Below are positions 1 to 6,756 of a stretch of 10,787 bases of DNA, in pieces. Source of the DNA: Smithellaceae bacterium. Lineage in GTDB: Bacteria; Desulfobacterota; Syntrophia; Syntrophales; Smithellaceae. A model generated the notes under the pieces. The model saw nothing but the letters and a program-made list of their open reading frames with translations. It made no database searches and had not been told where the DNA came from. Numbering within the stretch: the first letter of the stretch is position 1; every line of letters starts with the position of its first letter. Location: contig JAQVLL010000038.1 of NCBI GenBank assembly GCA_028704195.1, positions 1 to 10,787 of the forward strand, given 5' to 3'. A program made the position numbers and the translations under genes.

Positions 1-243
1 TTTTTCCTCGCCCCCGCAGGCACGTCCGTTCCGCGGCTTTTCGAACGCGAAGCAGACCGGATGGCTTATGACCTGACCGGGACCTCACAGCCCATGATCA
101 GTGCGCTCAAACGCCTGGCCAAAGATAACCTCAGTAATCTCCATCCCCACCCCTGGTATGTCATATTTTATTATTCGCATCCACCGCTTACTGAACGTAT
201 TGAATATTTGCAGGCAATGGATTATAAAAAGGGGAATACTTAG
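1..243 (+). CDS. M48 family (Ste24-like) zinc metallopeptidase, C-terminal end only
   Basis: This is the last 80 codons of a gene that begins before the window; the frame is open from base 1 and ends at TAG 241-243. Family M48 enzymes are membrane-associated zinc endopeptidases that process prenylated or misfolded membrane proteins. The fragment shows an EREAD motif (fragment residues 15-19), which in this family carries the third zinc ligand, the Glu that follows the HExxH helix. It also shows the typical C-terminal SHPPLTERI block, which is followed by about 14 further residues. The HExxH motif itself would lie upstream and cannot be seen. The stop codon overlaps the Shine-Dalgarno sequence of the next gene, so the two are probably cotranscribed and translationally coupled. 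The family call is firm; the subfamily (Ste24/CAAX protease versus HtpX-like) is likely Ste24 but not proven by this fragment. Confidence 0.85.
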   Translation, partial: FFLAPAGTSVPRLFEREADRMAYDLTGTSQPMISALKRLAKDNLSNLHPHPWYVIFYYSHPPLTERIEYLQAMDYKKGNT

Positions 244-254
244 GAGACTCCGAT

Positions 255-749
255 ATGCCGATATATGAATTTTATTGCCGGAAATGCAACACCCTTTATA
301 ATTTTTTATCCAGATCCGTCAACACGGATAAAATCCCGTCATGCCCGCGTTGTAAAAACGTCCCCCTGTCCCGGCAGATGTCCGTCTTTGCAGCCATCAC
401 GGGAGGCAAGAAAGAGGAACCCGCAAACGACCCGTTTGGCGGCCTAGATGAAAGTAAAATGGAGAAAACCATGATGCAGTTTGCTGCGGAGGCGGAAAAA
501 ATGAATGAAGACGATCCGCGCGCCGCGGCGAAGCTGATGAGAAAATTGTCGGAAACAACCGGAATGAAGCTGGGAGAGGGTTTCCAGGAAGCCCTGAAGC
601 GCATGGAGGCGGGAGAAGATCCCGACAAGATCGATGAAGAAATGGGGGACATCCTGTCGTCTGAAGATCCATTCGGGGAAAAGCAGGGCGGCGGTAAAAG
701 GTCTGTTTTTCGCACCCCCCGCAAGGATGAAACACTTTATGATCTCTAA
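255..749 (+). CDS. FmdB-type zinc-ribbon protein with long acidic C-terminal extension
   Basis: A 164-residue cytoplasmic protein. The N-terminus has the FmdB/CxxC_CxxC regulatory-protein signature: it starts MPIYEFYC and places CxxC pairs at C8/C11 and C30/C33, expected to bind one zinc ion. Many family members are about 60-110 residues. Here the ribbon is followed by roughly 110 residues rich in Glu, Asp, Lys and Met (about 60-145), predicted mostly helical and without a recognisable domain. The start is supported by AGGAG at 242-246, overlapping the stop of the upstream peptidase gene. The exact role of FmdB-family proteins is poorly defined; some were linked to regulation of formamidase or amidase genes. 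No DNA-binding domain is visible here. The position between a peptidase and an OYE reductase does not reveal a function. Confidence 0.85.
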   Translation: MPIYEFYCRKCNTLYNFLSRSVNTDKIPSCPRCKNVPLSRQMSVFAAITGGKKEEPANDPFGGLDESKMEKTMMQFAAEAEKMNEDDPRAAAKLMRKLSETTGMKLGEGFQEALKRMEAGEDPDKIDEEMGDILSSEDPFGEKQGGGKRSVFRTPRKDETLYDL

Positions 750-778
750 CCCACTACGTGAAATAATGGATAAACAAC

Positions 779-1891
779 ATGAATGTTTTTGAATCGGCAG
801 CCATCGGCTCCATTGCCCTGTCCAATCGTTTTATACGCTCCGCGACAGCGGAAGGGCTGGCAACCAGCCAAGGGTTCTGTTCAGCGCCATTGACCACGTT
901 CATGGTGAGACTGGCCAAAGGCGGGGTCGGCATGATAATCACCGGCCACATGGCGGTAAACAGCGAAGGACGTGCGGGAAATAGGCAATTATGCATCTGG
1001 CATGACGATTATCTTCCCGCACTGATGGACATGACCCGCCAGGTACATGAAACAGGCGGTAAAATTGTGGCGCAGATCAGCCATGCGGGAATTTTTGCCA
1101 ATACATCCGTAACCGGCGAGGCGGCTATGGGACCAACAATCCGGCAGCAAAGCGACGCAACCATCTGCCGTGAAATGACGTCTATCGATATTCGTAAAAC
1201 TGTGAAAGCGTTCGCTAAATCTTCGTACCTGGTGAAGGAAACGGGTTTCGACGGTGTGCAGATTCACGCCGCGCATGGTTATCTCTTAAGCTCTTTTCTT
1301 TCGCCCCATTACAACAGCCGCCGTGATGAATATGGCGGTACGGCCGAAAACCGATTACGCTTTTTGCTGGAAGTGGTGCAGGCCGTCAGGGCATCCACGG
1401 GCGGCAGTTTTCCTGTTCTGGTAAAAATGAATGCCAATGATTTTCTGGCAAATGGGATGTGCATCGATGATATGATCTATACTGCAGCCGCATTGGAAGC
1501 GGCCGGGGTCACGGCCATCGAGCTCAGCGGCGGCACACTGGAATCAGGCGGGATGATTCCCGCACGCCCCGGCAGCATCAAACCGGAAAACGAAGGCTAT
1601 TACAAAGAGGAAGCACGATATTTCAAGGAAAAAATCGGAATTCCACTGATCCTGGTGGGTGGCTTCCGCACGCTTTCCGTTGCGGAAAAATTTTTACACG
1701 ACGGCATTTGTGATTTTATTGCCATGGCCCGCCCTTTCATCTGCGAACCGGACTTAATCACCCGCTGGAAAAACCGTGAGCAAAATTATTCATCCTGCAA
1801 TTCGGACAATTTATGCTATCGACCGGTCCACGCAGGCAAGGGACTTTACTGCCTGACACAGGTACGAAAAAAAACCAAGCCACGGGCCTGA
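779..1891 (+). CDS. NADH:flavin oxidoreductase, Old Yellow Enzyme family (FMN domain only)
   Basis: A 370-residue TIM-barrel flavoenzyme expected to reduce activated C=C bonds (enones, enoyl-type substrates) using FMN and NAD(P)H. Family landmarks in order: SATAEG (21-26) and AQISHAG (98-104) for FMN contacts; IHAAHGYL (162-169), giving substrate-binding H163/H166 and catalytic-type Y168; SPHYNSRRDEYGG (175-187); LVKMN (214-218); and the phosphate-binding strand LVGGFRT (292-298) followed by FIAMARPF (313-320). It lacks the extra FAD/NAD(P) domain of the ~650-residue 2,4-dienoyl-CoA reductase or bile-acid reductase type. C-terminal cysteines C340, C346 and C358 are not spaced like the usual 4Fe-4S motif of those enzymes. 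The start at 779 has no strong Shine-Dalgarno, but the upstream ATG at 766 is out of frame and stops quickly. It lies 29 bp after the FmdB gene on the same strand, probably the same transcript. The substrate cannot be told. Confidence 0.92.
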   Translation: MNVFESAAIGSIALSNRFIRSATAEGLATSQGFCSAPLTTFMVRLAKGGVGMIITGHMAVNSEGRAGNRQLCIWHDDYLPALMDMTRQVHETGGKIVAQISHAGIFANTSVTGEAAMGPTIRQQSDATICREMTSIDIRKTVKAFAKSSYLVKETGFDGVQIHAAHGYLLSSFLSPHYNSRRDEYGGTAENRLRFLLEVVQAVRASTGGSFPVLVKMNANDFLANGMCIDDMIYTAAALEAAGVTAIELSGGTLESGGMIPARPGSIKPENEGYYKEEARYFKEKIGIPLILVGGFRTLSVAEKFLHDGICDFIAMARPFICEPDLITRWKNREQNYSSCNSDNLCYRPVHAGKGLYCLTQVRKKTKPRA

Positions 1892-1962
1892 ACCTGCCGT
1901 CCTGTTCCAGGGGATTGAAAAATGCCGTTTTCTCAATAGGAAATTTCAAATGCGGCCATTAT

Positions 1963-2244
1963 TCATTTTTTAAACAGGGATTCCAGTTTTGCCCTGGAAT
2001 CTGACGGCAGGTCCTCCGTTTTTCCGCGTGTGTCACGAAACCGGAAAAAGTCACAGAAATTGGAGCGGTTTTTATCCACAACCCTTTCCGCCTGATTTTC
2101 CCTGCAGTCATTGTACGCGCCGCGTTCAAAAAAAACGCAGTTCAAACAGCAGTGAAGATCCGCGCCGCAGCCGGGACATTGCGCCTGTCTGCCGATCGGA
2201 AAATCCGCCGGTATTTCCTTCTGACAACGATGACAGACTTTCAT
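1963..2244 (-). CDS. Small Cys-rich putative zinc-binding protein
   Basis: A 93-residue protein on the strand opposite to its neighbours. It has nine cysteines: CxxC at C4/C7, CxxC at C23/C26, then C32, C33, C36, C47 and C64, with H5 and H31 nearby. The order (zinc ribbon, then a CCLNC-FF block, GAYNDCRE, then NFCDFF) looks like a designed metal-binding fold rather than a chance reading frame, and I recall similar unnamed proteins in deltaproteobacteria. There is no signal peptide or membrane segment, so it should be cytoplasmic. A hairpin-forming stretch (1979-2001) lies inside its 3' coding end. No strong Shine-Dalgarno is visible before the ATG. It is divergent from the dehydratase operon and converges with the OYE gene, leaving 71 bp between. 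Function unknown; the two CxxC pairs would allow one zinc ribbon, and the remaining cysteines a second site. Confidence 0.8.
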   Translation of the reverse strand: MKVCHRCQKEIPADFPIGRQAQCPGCGADLHCCLNCVFFERGAYNDCRENQAERVVDKNRSNFCDFFRFRDTRGKTEDLPSDSRAKLESLFKK

Positions 2245-2392
2245 GAGCGAAGAAATACAGGCAACGGGGGGATATTGTCAAGAACGTTTCGTGGCCCGGT
2301 CCGGGGTTCAATCACTCCATCATAGGAGATGAATTTATCGTTTGACTGTGGTATAAATCGCAAAATATGTCCCTAATCCATCGGAGGTTGCT
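2245..2392. promoter_or_regulatory. Divergent intergenic region
   Basis: A 148-bp gap between the divergent Cys-rich gene (-) and the dehydratase operon (+), which must hold both promoters. On the + strand TTGACT (2342-2347) is a fair -35, but the matching -10 about 17-18 bp on is poor (around 2365-2371), so no promoter is claimed firmly. CCCGG-T-CCGGG around 2299-2309 is a short GC palindrome. A strong Shine-Dalgarno GGAGG (2383-2387), 5 nt before the ATG, fixes the start of the first dehydratase gene. Confidence 0.4.
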
Positions 2393-2866
2393 ATGGCGGA
2401 TAAATCAAAACTCGGCTGGGAGTTTCCTGTTCGCAGCATTGAGGTTCCCAAAAACAAAATCGCGGAATTTGCCGCAGCCGTGGCACAGATGGAGGATATA
2501 GACCACATTAAAGAGATTTACCGCGATGTCGACGCGGCAAGGAAAGCCGGCTATGACAATATCCCGATCCCGCCCACTTTTCCCACCTGCTTCCCTTTCT
2601 GGACGGGCGGCGGCCTGATGGGCATTCTCAACGGTGTGGGCGCTGATTTGAGCAAGCTGCTGCACGCTGAAGAAGAGTATGAATTTTTAGCGCCGATCTA
2701 TGCGGGCGACCACATTACCTGTACAATGAAAGTCGCAGAAATGTACGACCGCGGGAAAAAAGACAGAAAAGGCTGGTACATTCAGGTAACGGTCCTGGTA
2801 ACAGAAGCATTTAACCAAAGAGGGGAACTGGTGCTCAGGGCGCGCACGACGTTTATGGAAAGATAG
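2393..2866 (+). CDS. MaoC-like dehydratase, FAS1-type N-terminal (structural) subunit
   Basis: A 157-residue hot-dog-fold protein of the FAS1-like dehydratase group. It has the IPIPPTFP segment (57-64), followed by the central hot-dog helix region (about 70-90), and then EYEFLAPIYAGDHIT (95-109), the strand-turn typical of this group. It lacks the hydratase-2 Asp/His active-site motif, which is present in the next gene. In actinobacterial HadAB and fused MaoC proteins, one half binds substrate and the other is catalytic; this subunit matches the non-catalytic half. The pair should therefore hydrate or dehydrate (R)-3-hydroxyacyl/2-enoyl thioesters (CoA or ACP) as a heterodimer. The start is fixed by GGAGG at 2383-2387. 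The stop TAG overlaps the Shine-Dalgarno of the partner gene (9 bp gap), indicating coupled translation in a fixed ratio. Confidence 0.88.
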   Translation: MADKSKLGWEFPVRSIEVPKNKIAEFAAAVAQMEDIDHIKEIYRDVDAARKAGYDNIPIPPTFPTCFPFWTGGGLMGILNGVGADLSKLLHAEEEYEFLAPIYAGDHITCTMKVAEMYDRGKKDRKGWYIQVTVLVTEAFNQRGELVLRARTTFMER

Positions 2867-2875
2867 GATGACAAG

Positions 2876-3325
2876 ATGCCGATTGATTTTGATTCAATAG
2901 CCGTTGTAGACAGCATGCCAAGTTATACATCGGCTCCCATCACGCGAATGCACCTTGCGCGCTACGCAGGAGCATCCGGCGACTTTAATCCCCTGCACAC
3001 GGATGAGACCTTCGCCAGATCAATCGGCTTGGATTCGGTCATTGCCCACGGCATGTTCATTGCGGGCATCGCGGGCGAAGCCGTCACCTCCTGGATCGAA
3101 AATAAATATCTGAGAAAAATTTCCGTGCATTTTCTGAGCATGACCCAACCTGCCAATCTGGATGATTTTGAAAACACCAGGGATCGGGCAACGGTCACCG
3201 TGACCGGCACAGTAACCGACAAATATGAAGAAAACGGAGAGAAAAGAATCCGCTGCGAAATCACTGTCCGGGATGCGCAAGGCGGCAGAAAGCTCAAGGG
3301 TTTCTTTGTGGCCGCGCTGCCCTGA
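2876..3325 (+). CDS. MaoC-like (R)-enoyl-CoA/ACP hydratase, catalytic subunit
   Basis: A 149-residue hot-dog protein carrying the hydratase-2 signature: Y30-AGASGD-FNPLH, with catalytic-type D36 and H41, then the conserved AHGM turn (57-60). This is the active-site half that complements the preceding FAS1-like subunit. Expected reaction: reversible hydration of trans-2-enoyl thioesters to (R)-3-hydroxyacyl thioesters, in fatty-acid, polyester or aromatic/alicyclic acyl-CoA metabolism; the sequence alone does not choose between CoA and ACP. The start at 2876 has AGGA at 2865-2868, overlapping the previous stop; an ATG at 2868 is in another frame and closes quickly. The response-regulator gene follows after 35 bp on the same strand with no terminator in between, so cotranscription is likely. 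Confidence 0.9.
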   Translation: MPIDFDSIAVVDSMPSYTSAPITRMHLARYAGASGDFNPLHTDETFARSIGLDSVIAHGMFIAGIAGEAVTSWIENKYLRKISVHFLSMTQPANLDDFENTRDRATVTVTGTVTDKYEENGEKRIRCEITVRDAQGGRKLKGFFVAALP

Positions 3326-3360
3326 TATCCTCTTTCTCAAAAGGCGCAGCAGGTGATTAT

Positions 3361-4686
3361 ATGAAAGCCCGCATACTGGTTATTGATGACGATGCCGTTG
3401 CCTGTGAATTCCTGCAGGAAGTTCTCCTGCGCGACGGCTATGACGTCAATGCGTTTACCTCCGCCCTTGACGCTCTGAAACAAGACCTTTCCAAATACGA
3501 TTTGTTAATGTCCGACATTCGCATGCCCGATATGGACGGTCTGCAATTCTTAAGTGAAGTTCAGAAAACATGGCCGCATCTGCCGGTCATCCTGATGACG
3601 GCTTACGGCTCCCTGGAAACCACCATGGAAGGCATTCGTTTGGGCGCCTGGGATTACATCAGCAAACCTTTTTCTCCTGAAGACTGCCGCACAATCGTCA
3701 AAAAAGTCCTGGAGGTGCGTGAACTGCGCGAACTTCGGCAAAACGGACCTCCGGAAGCCCATGAAGAGGCAAAGCTGATCGGTTCTTCCGCCACGATGGT
3801 CGAGTTTTACAAACAGATAGCACGCGTCGCAGATTCCCCGGCAAGTGTGCTCATAGAAGGCGAAAGCGGCACAGGAAAGGAACTGACCGCGCGGTCTTTG
3901 CATTTTATGTCTTCGCGACGCCAGAAGCCGTTTGTGGTGGTGCACTGCGGGGCGATTCCCGACAACCTGCTCGAATCGGAGCTTTTCGGGTACGAAAAAG
4001 GGGCCTATACAGGAGCGGACCATCAGCATAAGGGTCTGCTCGAATCCGCGCAGGGCGGCACCGTTTTTCTTGATGAGATTACGGAAATGTCAACCGCGCT
4101 GCAAAGCAAGTTTCTGCGTTTCATGCAGGATGGTGAAGTGCGCAGAATCGGCGGCCATGAAGTACTGCATGTTGCGGTTCGCGTGGTCGCGGCAGCCAAT
4201 AAAAACATTGATGACGAAGTAAACACGGGCCATTTCCGTCTGGATCTTTTATACCGCTTCATTGTGCGGCTGCGTATCCCTTCTTTACGGGAAAGAAGGG
4301 ATGATATTCCCCTGCTGATTGAAGCCACGTTAAAAAAACTGGGCTACCCCGGCGTGCGGGTTTCGAACGAGGCCGTGGAATTACTGATGGCATACGACTG
4401 GCCGGGCAATGTGCGTGAACTGGAAAATGTCCTGCAACATACCCTTCTGCTCTCGCCTTTTGTGGTGATTCTGCCCGATAATCTGCCTGCCCGGTTCCGG
4501 AAGAAAAAAACAGACAGGAAAAACGGCACTATGCCGGAAATGACGCCCCTTGAGGAAGCGCAAAGGGATCAGATTGCTCGCACCCTCCGGGAAACCTCCT
4601 GGAATCAATCCAAAGCCGCCGAAATTCTGGGCATCGACCGCAAAACCCTTCGTATGAAAATCCGCCGCTACGGTCTTCAAGATTAA
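3361..4686 (+). CDS. NtrC-family sigma-54-dependent response regulator
   Basis: A 441-residue transcriptional activator with all three NtrC modules. Receiver (about 3-120): acidic pocket D9/D10/D11, phosphoacceptor D52 in the MSDIRMP context, T80 and K102. AAA+ domain (about 138-375): Walker A GESGTGKE (167-174), the sigma-54 contact loop as GAYTGA (214-219, usual form GAFTGA), Walker B VFLDEI (235-240) and WPGNVREL (347-354). Fis-type helix-turn-helix at about 400-437 (SKAAEILGIDRKTL). The intact GAxTGA loop means it should activate sigma-54 RNA polymerase from an upstream enhancer. AGGTGA just before the ATG is a reasonable Shine-Dalgarno. It follows the dehydratase pair by 35 bp and converges with the histidine-kinase gene after 17 bp. 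A likely target promoter is seen at 7238-7253. Domain architecture resembles ZraR/AtoC/HydG regulators; the symbol is left blank because the effector genes differ. Confidence 0.96.
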   Translation: MKARILVIDDDAVACEFLQEVLLRDGYDVNAFTSALDALKQDLSKYDLLMSDIRMPDMDGLQFLSEVQKTWPHLPVILMTAYGSLETTMEGIRLGAWDYISKPFSPEDCRTIVKKVLEVRELRELRQNGPPEAHEEAKLIGSSATMVEFYKQIARVADSPASVLIEGESGTGKELTARSLHFMSSRRQKPFVVVHCGAIPDNLLESELFGYEKGAYTGADHQHKGLLESAQGGTVFLDEITEMSTALQSKFLRFMQDGEVRRIGGHEVLHVAVRVVAAANKNIDDEVNTGHFRLDLLYRFIVRLRIPSLRERRDDIPLLIEATLKKLGYPGVRVSNEAVELLMAYDWPGNVRELENVLQHTLLLSPFVVILPDNLPARFRKKKTDRKNGTMPEMTPLEEAQRDQIARTLRETSWNQSKAAEILGIDRKTLRMKIRRYGLQD

Positions 4687-4703
4687 AAGTGAATGGTTCG
4701 GCC

Positions 4704-6248
4704 CTAACCGGGAACTTTGTCGGCAATCCGCAGACAAAGAGTAACGGTTGTCCCGGAGCCAGACGTGCTTTGGATATCCCACTGCCCGCCATGCGCCTTG
4801 ATGATATCACGCACAATGGCCAGTCCGAGGCCACGCATGCCTTCATCCTTGTGGGAGCTGAAGAACGGCTCGTATACCTTTTGCAGAAGATCAGCCGCAA
4901 TGCCCTGCCCGTTGTCAGTAATGGATATTTTGATGTTGCCGGTCGCACAGTCATCTTCGGCAATAATGCTGATTTTGCCTCCGTCCGGCATGGCATTAAT
5001 GGAATTTTGAATAACATTCAAGAGTGCTGTCTGAATCCTGTAGCGATCAACGTATAAAGATTCCGTCGACCGGTCAAGGTGAGCTTCAATGGTTATGTGA
5101 TTTTTTTGGATCAGCGGTTCGACCAGCGGCAGTGTATCGTTCAGTATTGTTTGCACGGTCATTAACTCAAAATTAGGCTCGGGAAGACGTGTTGCCTTAC
5201 GGATATTTTGAATAACGTTGTCGAGCCTTCGGGTCTGTTCGACAATTAAATTTAACTTGTGTGCCACATCGGGCGGCCAGCCTTCCCGCTCCAACATCAA
5301 CTGGGCAAGCCCCGCGATGGAATGAAGCGGCGTCCCTAAATCATGCGCCAGGTTCGCCGTTAAATGACCCAGAGCTGCTAATTGCTTCAGATCATCAACC
5401 TGTTTTTGTAGATGAACCACGTTGAGCGTTTCTTCGCGCACCCGATCGGACAAACTGTTTGTCAAATCTAGATTTCTGGCCATGACATTTTGAATTTCGT
5501 CGGCCATTTGATTGAAATGATTAGCCAGATGTCCCCATTCATCTTCTCGGACGATAGGAATACGCTCCACGTATCGTCCTTTCCGAAATTCATCAATGGT
5601 TTCAATAATCAATTTAAGCGGCCTGCCGATCATCCAGCCGTAGCTCACTCCCAGAAGCAAAAGGATTACCAGTAACAATCCGGCGCTGGTGAAAAGAAGC
5701 AGGAACCGGGCGCTGTTCATAATTTCGGCATTCGCACGCGAAAAAGCAATGATGCCCACAACAATACGGGAATCCTTGGCCTCTCCGGAAACGGGATAGA
5801 GCAGACCTGTTGAAGGTCCGGCTTCCGTTTCCAGTTTAACATAACGGGATTTCCCCTTGGCACTGACCTCGGCTACCATCTTATCCGGCCATTCATATTG
5901 AACACGGCTGGCACCGGCGACATAATCAACATGATTGCGCTGCGTATCAAAAATATCGATTCTGGCCAGGCGAACATCCGTCTGGATGTGATCTTGCAGG
6001 GCGGAATCGAGGGCGGAAATGCCTCGTTTCGTTGGAAAGTGCTGATAGAAAGTACTGACCGTTTCGGCGACACCCTTCAGCCGTTTCACCTGCTGATCGA
6101 CCAGGAGCCTGTCCAGGGCGGTCAGTTGAATGATGCCCCAAACGGCCATGGCAACGGCAAGGCCTGCCACGGTCAGCACAACAAGCCTGATCCGTACAGT
6201 CAAATTACTGTTGTAAGCAATAATTTTTGTCAGCAGATTTTTCAGCAT
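4704..6248 (-). CDS. Membrane-bound sensor histidine kinase
   Basis: A 514-residue inner-membrane kinase. First transmembrane helix about 20-43; periplasmic sensor region about 44-180 with no named fold I recognise; second helix about 182-208; HAMP linker about 208-262 (starts after GRPLK). A coiled coil leads to the dimerisation/phosphoacceptor helix, with H302 in AHDLGTPLHS (301-310), an HDLGTPL variant of the usual HExxxPL. The ATPase domain has the N box (N411, N415), G1 DNGQGI (445-450), the F box around FFSS (462-465) and G2 GLGLA (473-477). It lies tail to tail with the regulator gene and is its obvious partner. This convergent layout means kinase and regulator cannot share a transcript. 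The start ATG has no strong Shine-Dalgarno. Its promoter must lie in the 85 bp between the ATG and the terminator at 6334-6368, where an inverted repeat (6271-6284) is present. Confidence 0.95.
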   Translation of the reverse strand: MLKNLLTKIIAYNSNLTVRIRLVVLTVAGLAVAMAVWGIIQLTALDRLLVDQQVKRLKGVAETVSTFYQHFPTKRGISALDSALQDHIQTDVRLARIDIFDTQRNHVDYVAGASRVQYEWPDKMVAEVSAKGKSRYVKLETEAGPSTGLLYPVSGEAKDSRIVVGIIAFSRANAEIMNSARFLLLFTSAGLLLVILLLLGVSYGWMIGRPLKLIIETIDEFRKGRYVERIPIVREDEWGHLANHFNQMADEIQNVMARNLDLTNSLSDRVREETLNVVHLQKQVDDLKQLAALGHLTANLAHDLGTPLHSIAGLAQLMLEREGWPPDVAHKLNLIVEQTRRLDNVIQNIRKATRLPEPNFELMTVQTILNDTLPLVEPLIQKNHITIEAHLDRSTESLYVDRYRIQTALLNVIQNSINAMPDGGKISIIAEDDCATGNIKISITDNGQGIAADLLQKVYEPFFSSHKDEGMRGLGLAIVRDIIKAHGGQWDIQSTSGSGTTVTLCLRIADKVPG

Positions 6249-6270
6249 GATAAAAAAGCATATAACAGAA

Positions 6271-6284
6271 TGTAATAAATTACA
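6271..6284. repeat. Inverted repeat upstream of the kinase gene (possible operator)
   Basis: TGTAAT-AA-ATTACA is a perfect 6-bp inverted repeat with a 2-bp centre, located 23 bp upstream of the kinase start. The position suits a transcription-factor site near the kinase promoter, but AT-rich repeats of this size also occur by chance. No second copy was found near the proposed target promoter. Confidence 0.3.
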
Positions 6285-6333
6285 CCACGATGAGTTTGTT
6301 CTACGCGGCGTCGTTTATCCATAGTCCTGCGCG

Positions 6334-6368
6334 AAAAAAAGGGATGAGTTTTCACTCATCCCTTTTTT
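6334..6368 (-). terminator. Rho-independent terminator of the small exported-protein operon
   Basis: GGGATGAGT (6341-6349) pairs perfectly with ACTCATCCC (6354-6362). Read on the - strand, the 9-bp stem has a GAAA tetraloop and is followed by seven Ts; on the + strand six Ts follow. It lies 24 bp beyond the stop of the Lys/Ala-rich protein gene (6392), so it ends that transcript and insulates the kinase gene downstream. The flanking A/T runs extend the stem and make it symmetrical, so it could also stop + strand transcripts. Confidence 0.92.
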
Positions 6369-6391
6369 GGCATTTCATAAGTTTCTGTAAC

Positions 6392-6721
6392 TTATTTTGC
6401 GGCCGGAGCTGCTGCAGGAGCTGCTTCTTCAGCCTTCTTTTCGGCGGCTTCTTCCTTTGCTTCCTTTACTTTCTTTGCTGCTTTCTTTTTTGCTGTCTTT
6501 ACTTTCTTTACTGCTTTCTTCTCTGCTTTCTTCACATCATCCTTTGCATCAATTTTTGCTTCATCAACTTTCTCGGCTGCTACGGCTTTATCGGCCTGTA
6601 CCTTGTCAGCTGCCACAACCTTATCGGCCTGTACTTTGTCAGCGGCCACTTTATCGGCCGCGACTGCGGTCATGCTCAATGTGAAAACTAATGTTACAAC
6701 CAACAATACTAAACGCTTCAT
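6392..6721 (-). CDS. Small exported Lys/Ala-rich repetitive protein
   Basis: A 109-residue protein with a clear signal peptide (Lys-Arg start, hydrophobic core about 4-18, cleavage likely after AVA near residue 21). The mature part uses only nine amino-acid types (A, K, D, E, V, Q, I, T, P), with no Gly, Ser, Cys or aromatic residues. First comes an 11-residue repeat (ADKVQADKVVA, about 22-50), then a strongly basic Lys/Ala helix (about 60-95) and an Ala/Pro tail ending in Lys. It should be a long, highly charged helix or coiled coil in the periplasm. The Shine-Dalgarno AAGGAGG (6729-6735) sits 7 nt before the ATG, and a strong terminator follows, so expression is probably high. It resembles alanine-zipper envelope proteins such as Lpp in general composition but has no lipobox. 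Function unknown; probably cotranscribed with the gene at 6805-7203. Confidence 0.85.
   Translation of the reverse strand: MKRLVLLVVTLVFTLSMTAVAADKVAADKVQADKVVAADKVQADKAVAAEKVDEAKIDAKDDVKKAEKKAVKKVKTAKKKAAKKVKEAKEEAAEKKAEEAAPAAAPAAK
6588..6662 (-). repeat. 33-bp tandem repeat inside the Lys/Ala-rich gene
   Basis: A unit beginning TTATCGGCCTGTACCTTGTC at 6588 recurs at 6621 with few changes, and a partial third copy starts at 6651. The 33-bp period equals 11 codons and encodes the ADKVQ-ADKVVA repeat of the mature N-terminus. In-frame repeats of this kind can expand or contract by slippage without breaking the gene, so copy number may vary between strains. Confidence 0.75.
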
Positions 6722-6756
6722 CTGAAATCCTCCTTGTTAATAGTTCTTTGATAACC

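Noticed and set aside
1979..2001. 8-bp hairpin GATTCCAG/CTGGAATC considered as terminator of the OYE gene
   Set aside because: It lies inside the 3' coding end of the Cys-rich gene and has no T-run on the + strand. Partial function for either gene cannot be excluded, but it is not a standard terminator.
3550..4029. 159-codon - strand frame opposite the regulator gene
   Set aside because: It lies entirely within a well-defined NtrC-type gene, has no recognisable domain and no translation start signal.
6151..6168. Second possible sigma-54 element, TGGCAACGGCAAGGCC on the + strand
   Set aside because: GG-N10-GC spacing fits, but the -12 part is poor (AGGC), it lies inside the kinase coding region and points away from any + strand gene nearby.
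6290..6691. Open + strand frame of 133 codons, rich in Cys and Phe
   Set aside because: It is the antisense of the Lys/Ala-rich gene: Lys and Ala codons read backwards give Phe, Leu, Cys and Ser. It has no Shine-Dalgarno and crosses the terminator hairpin.
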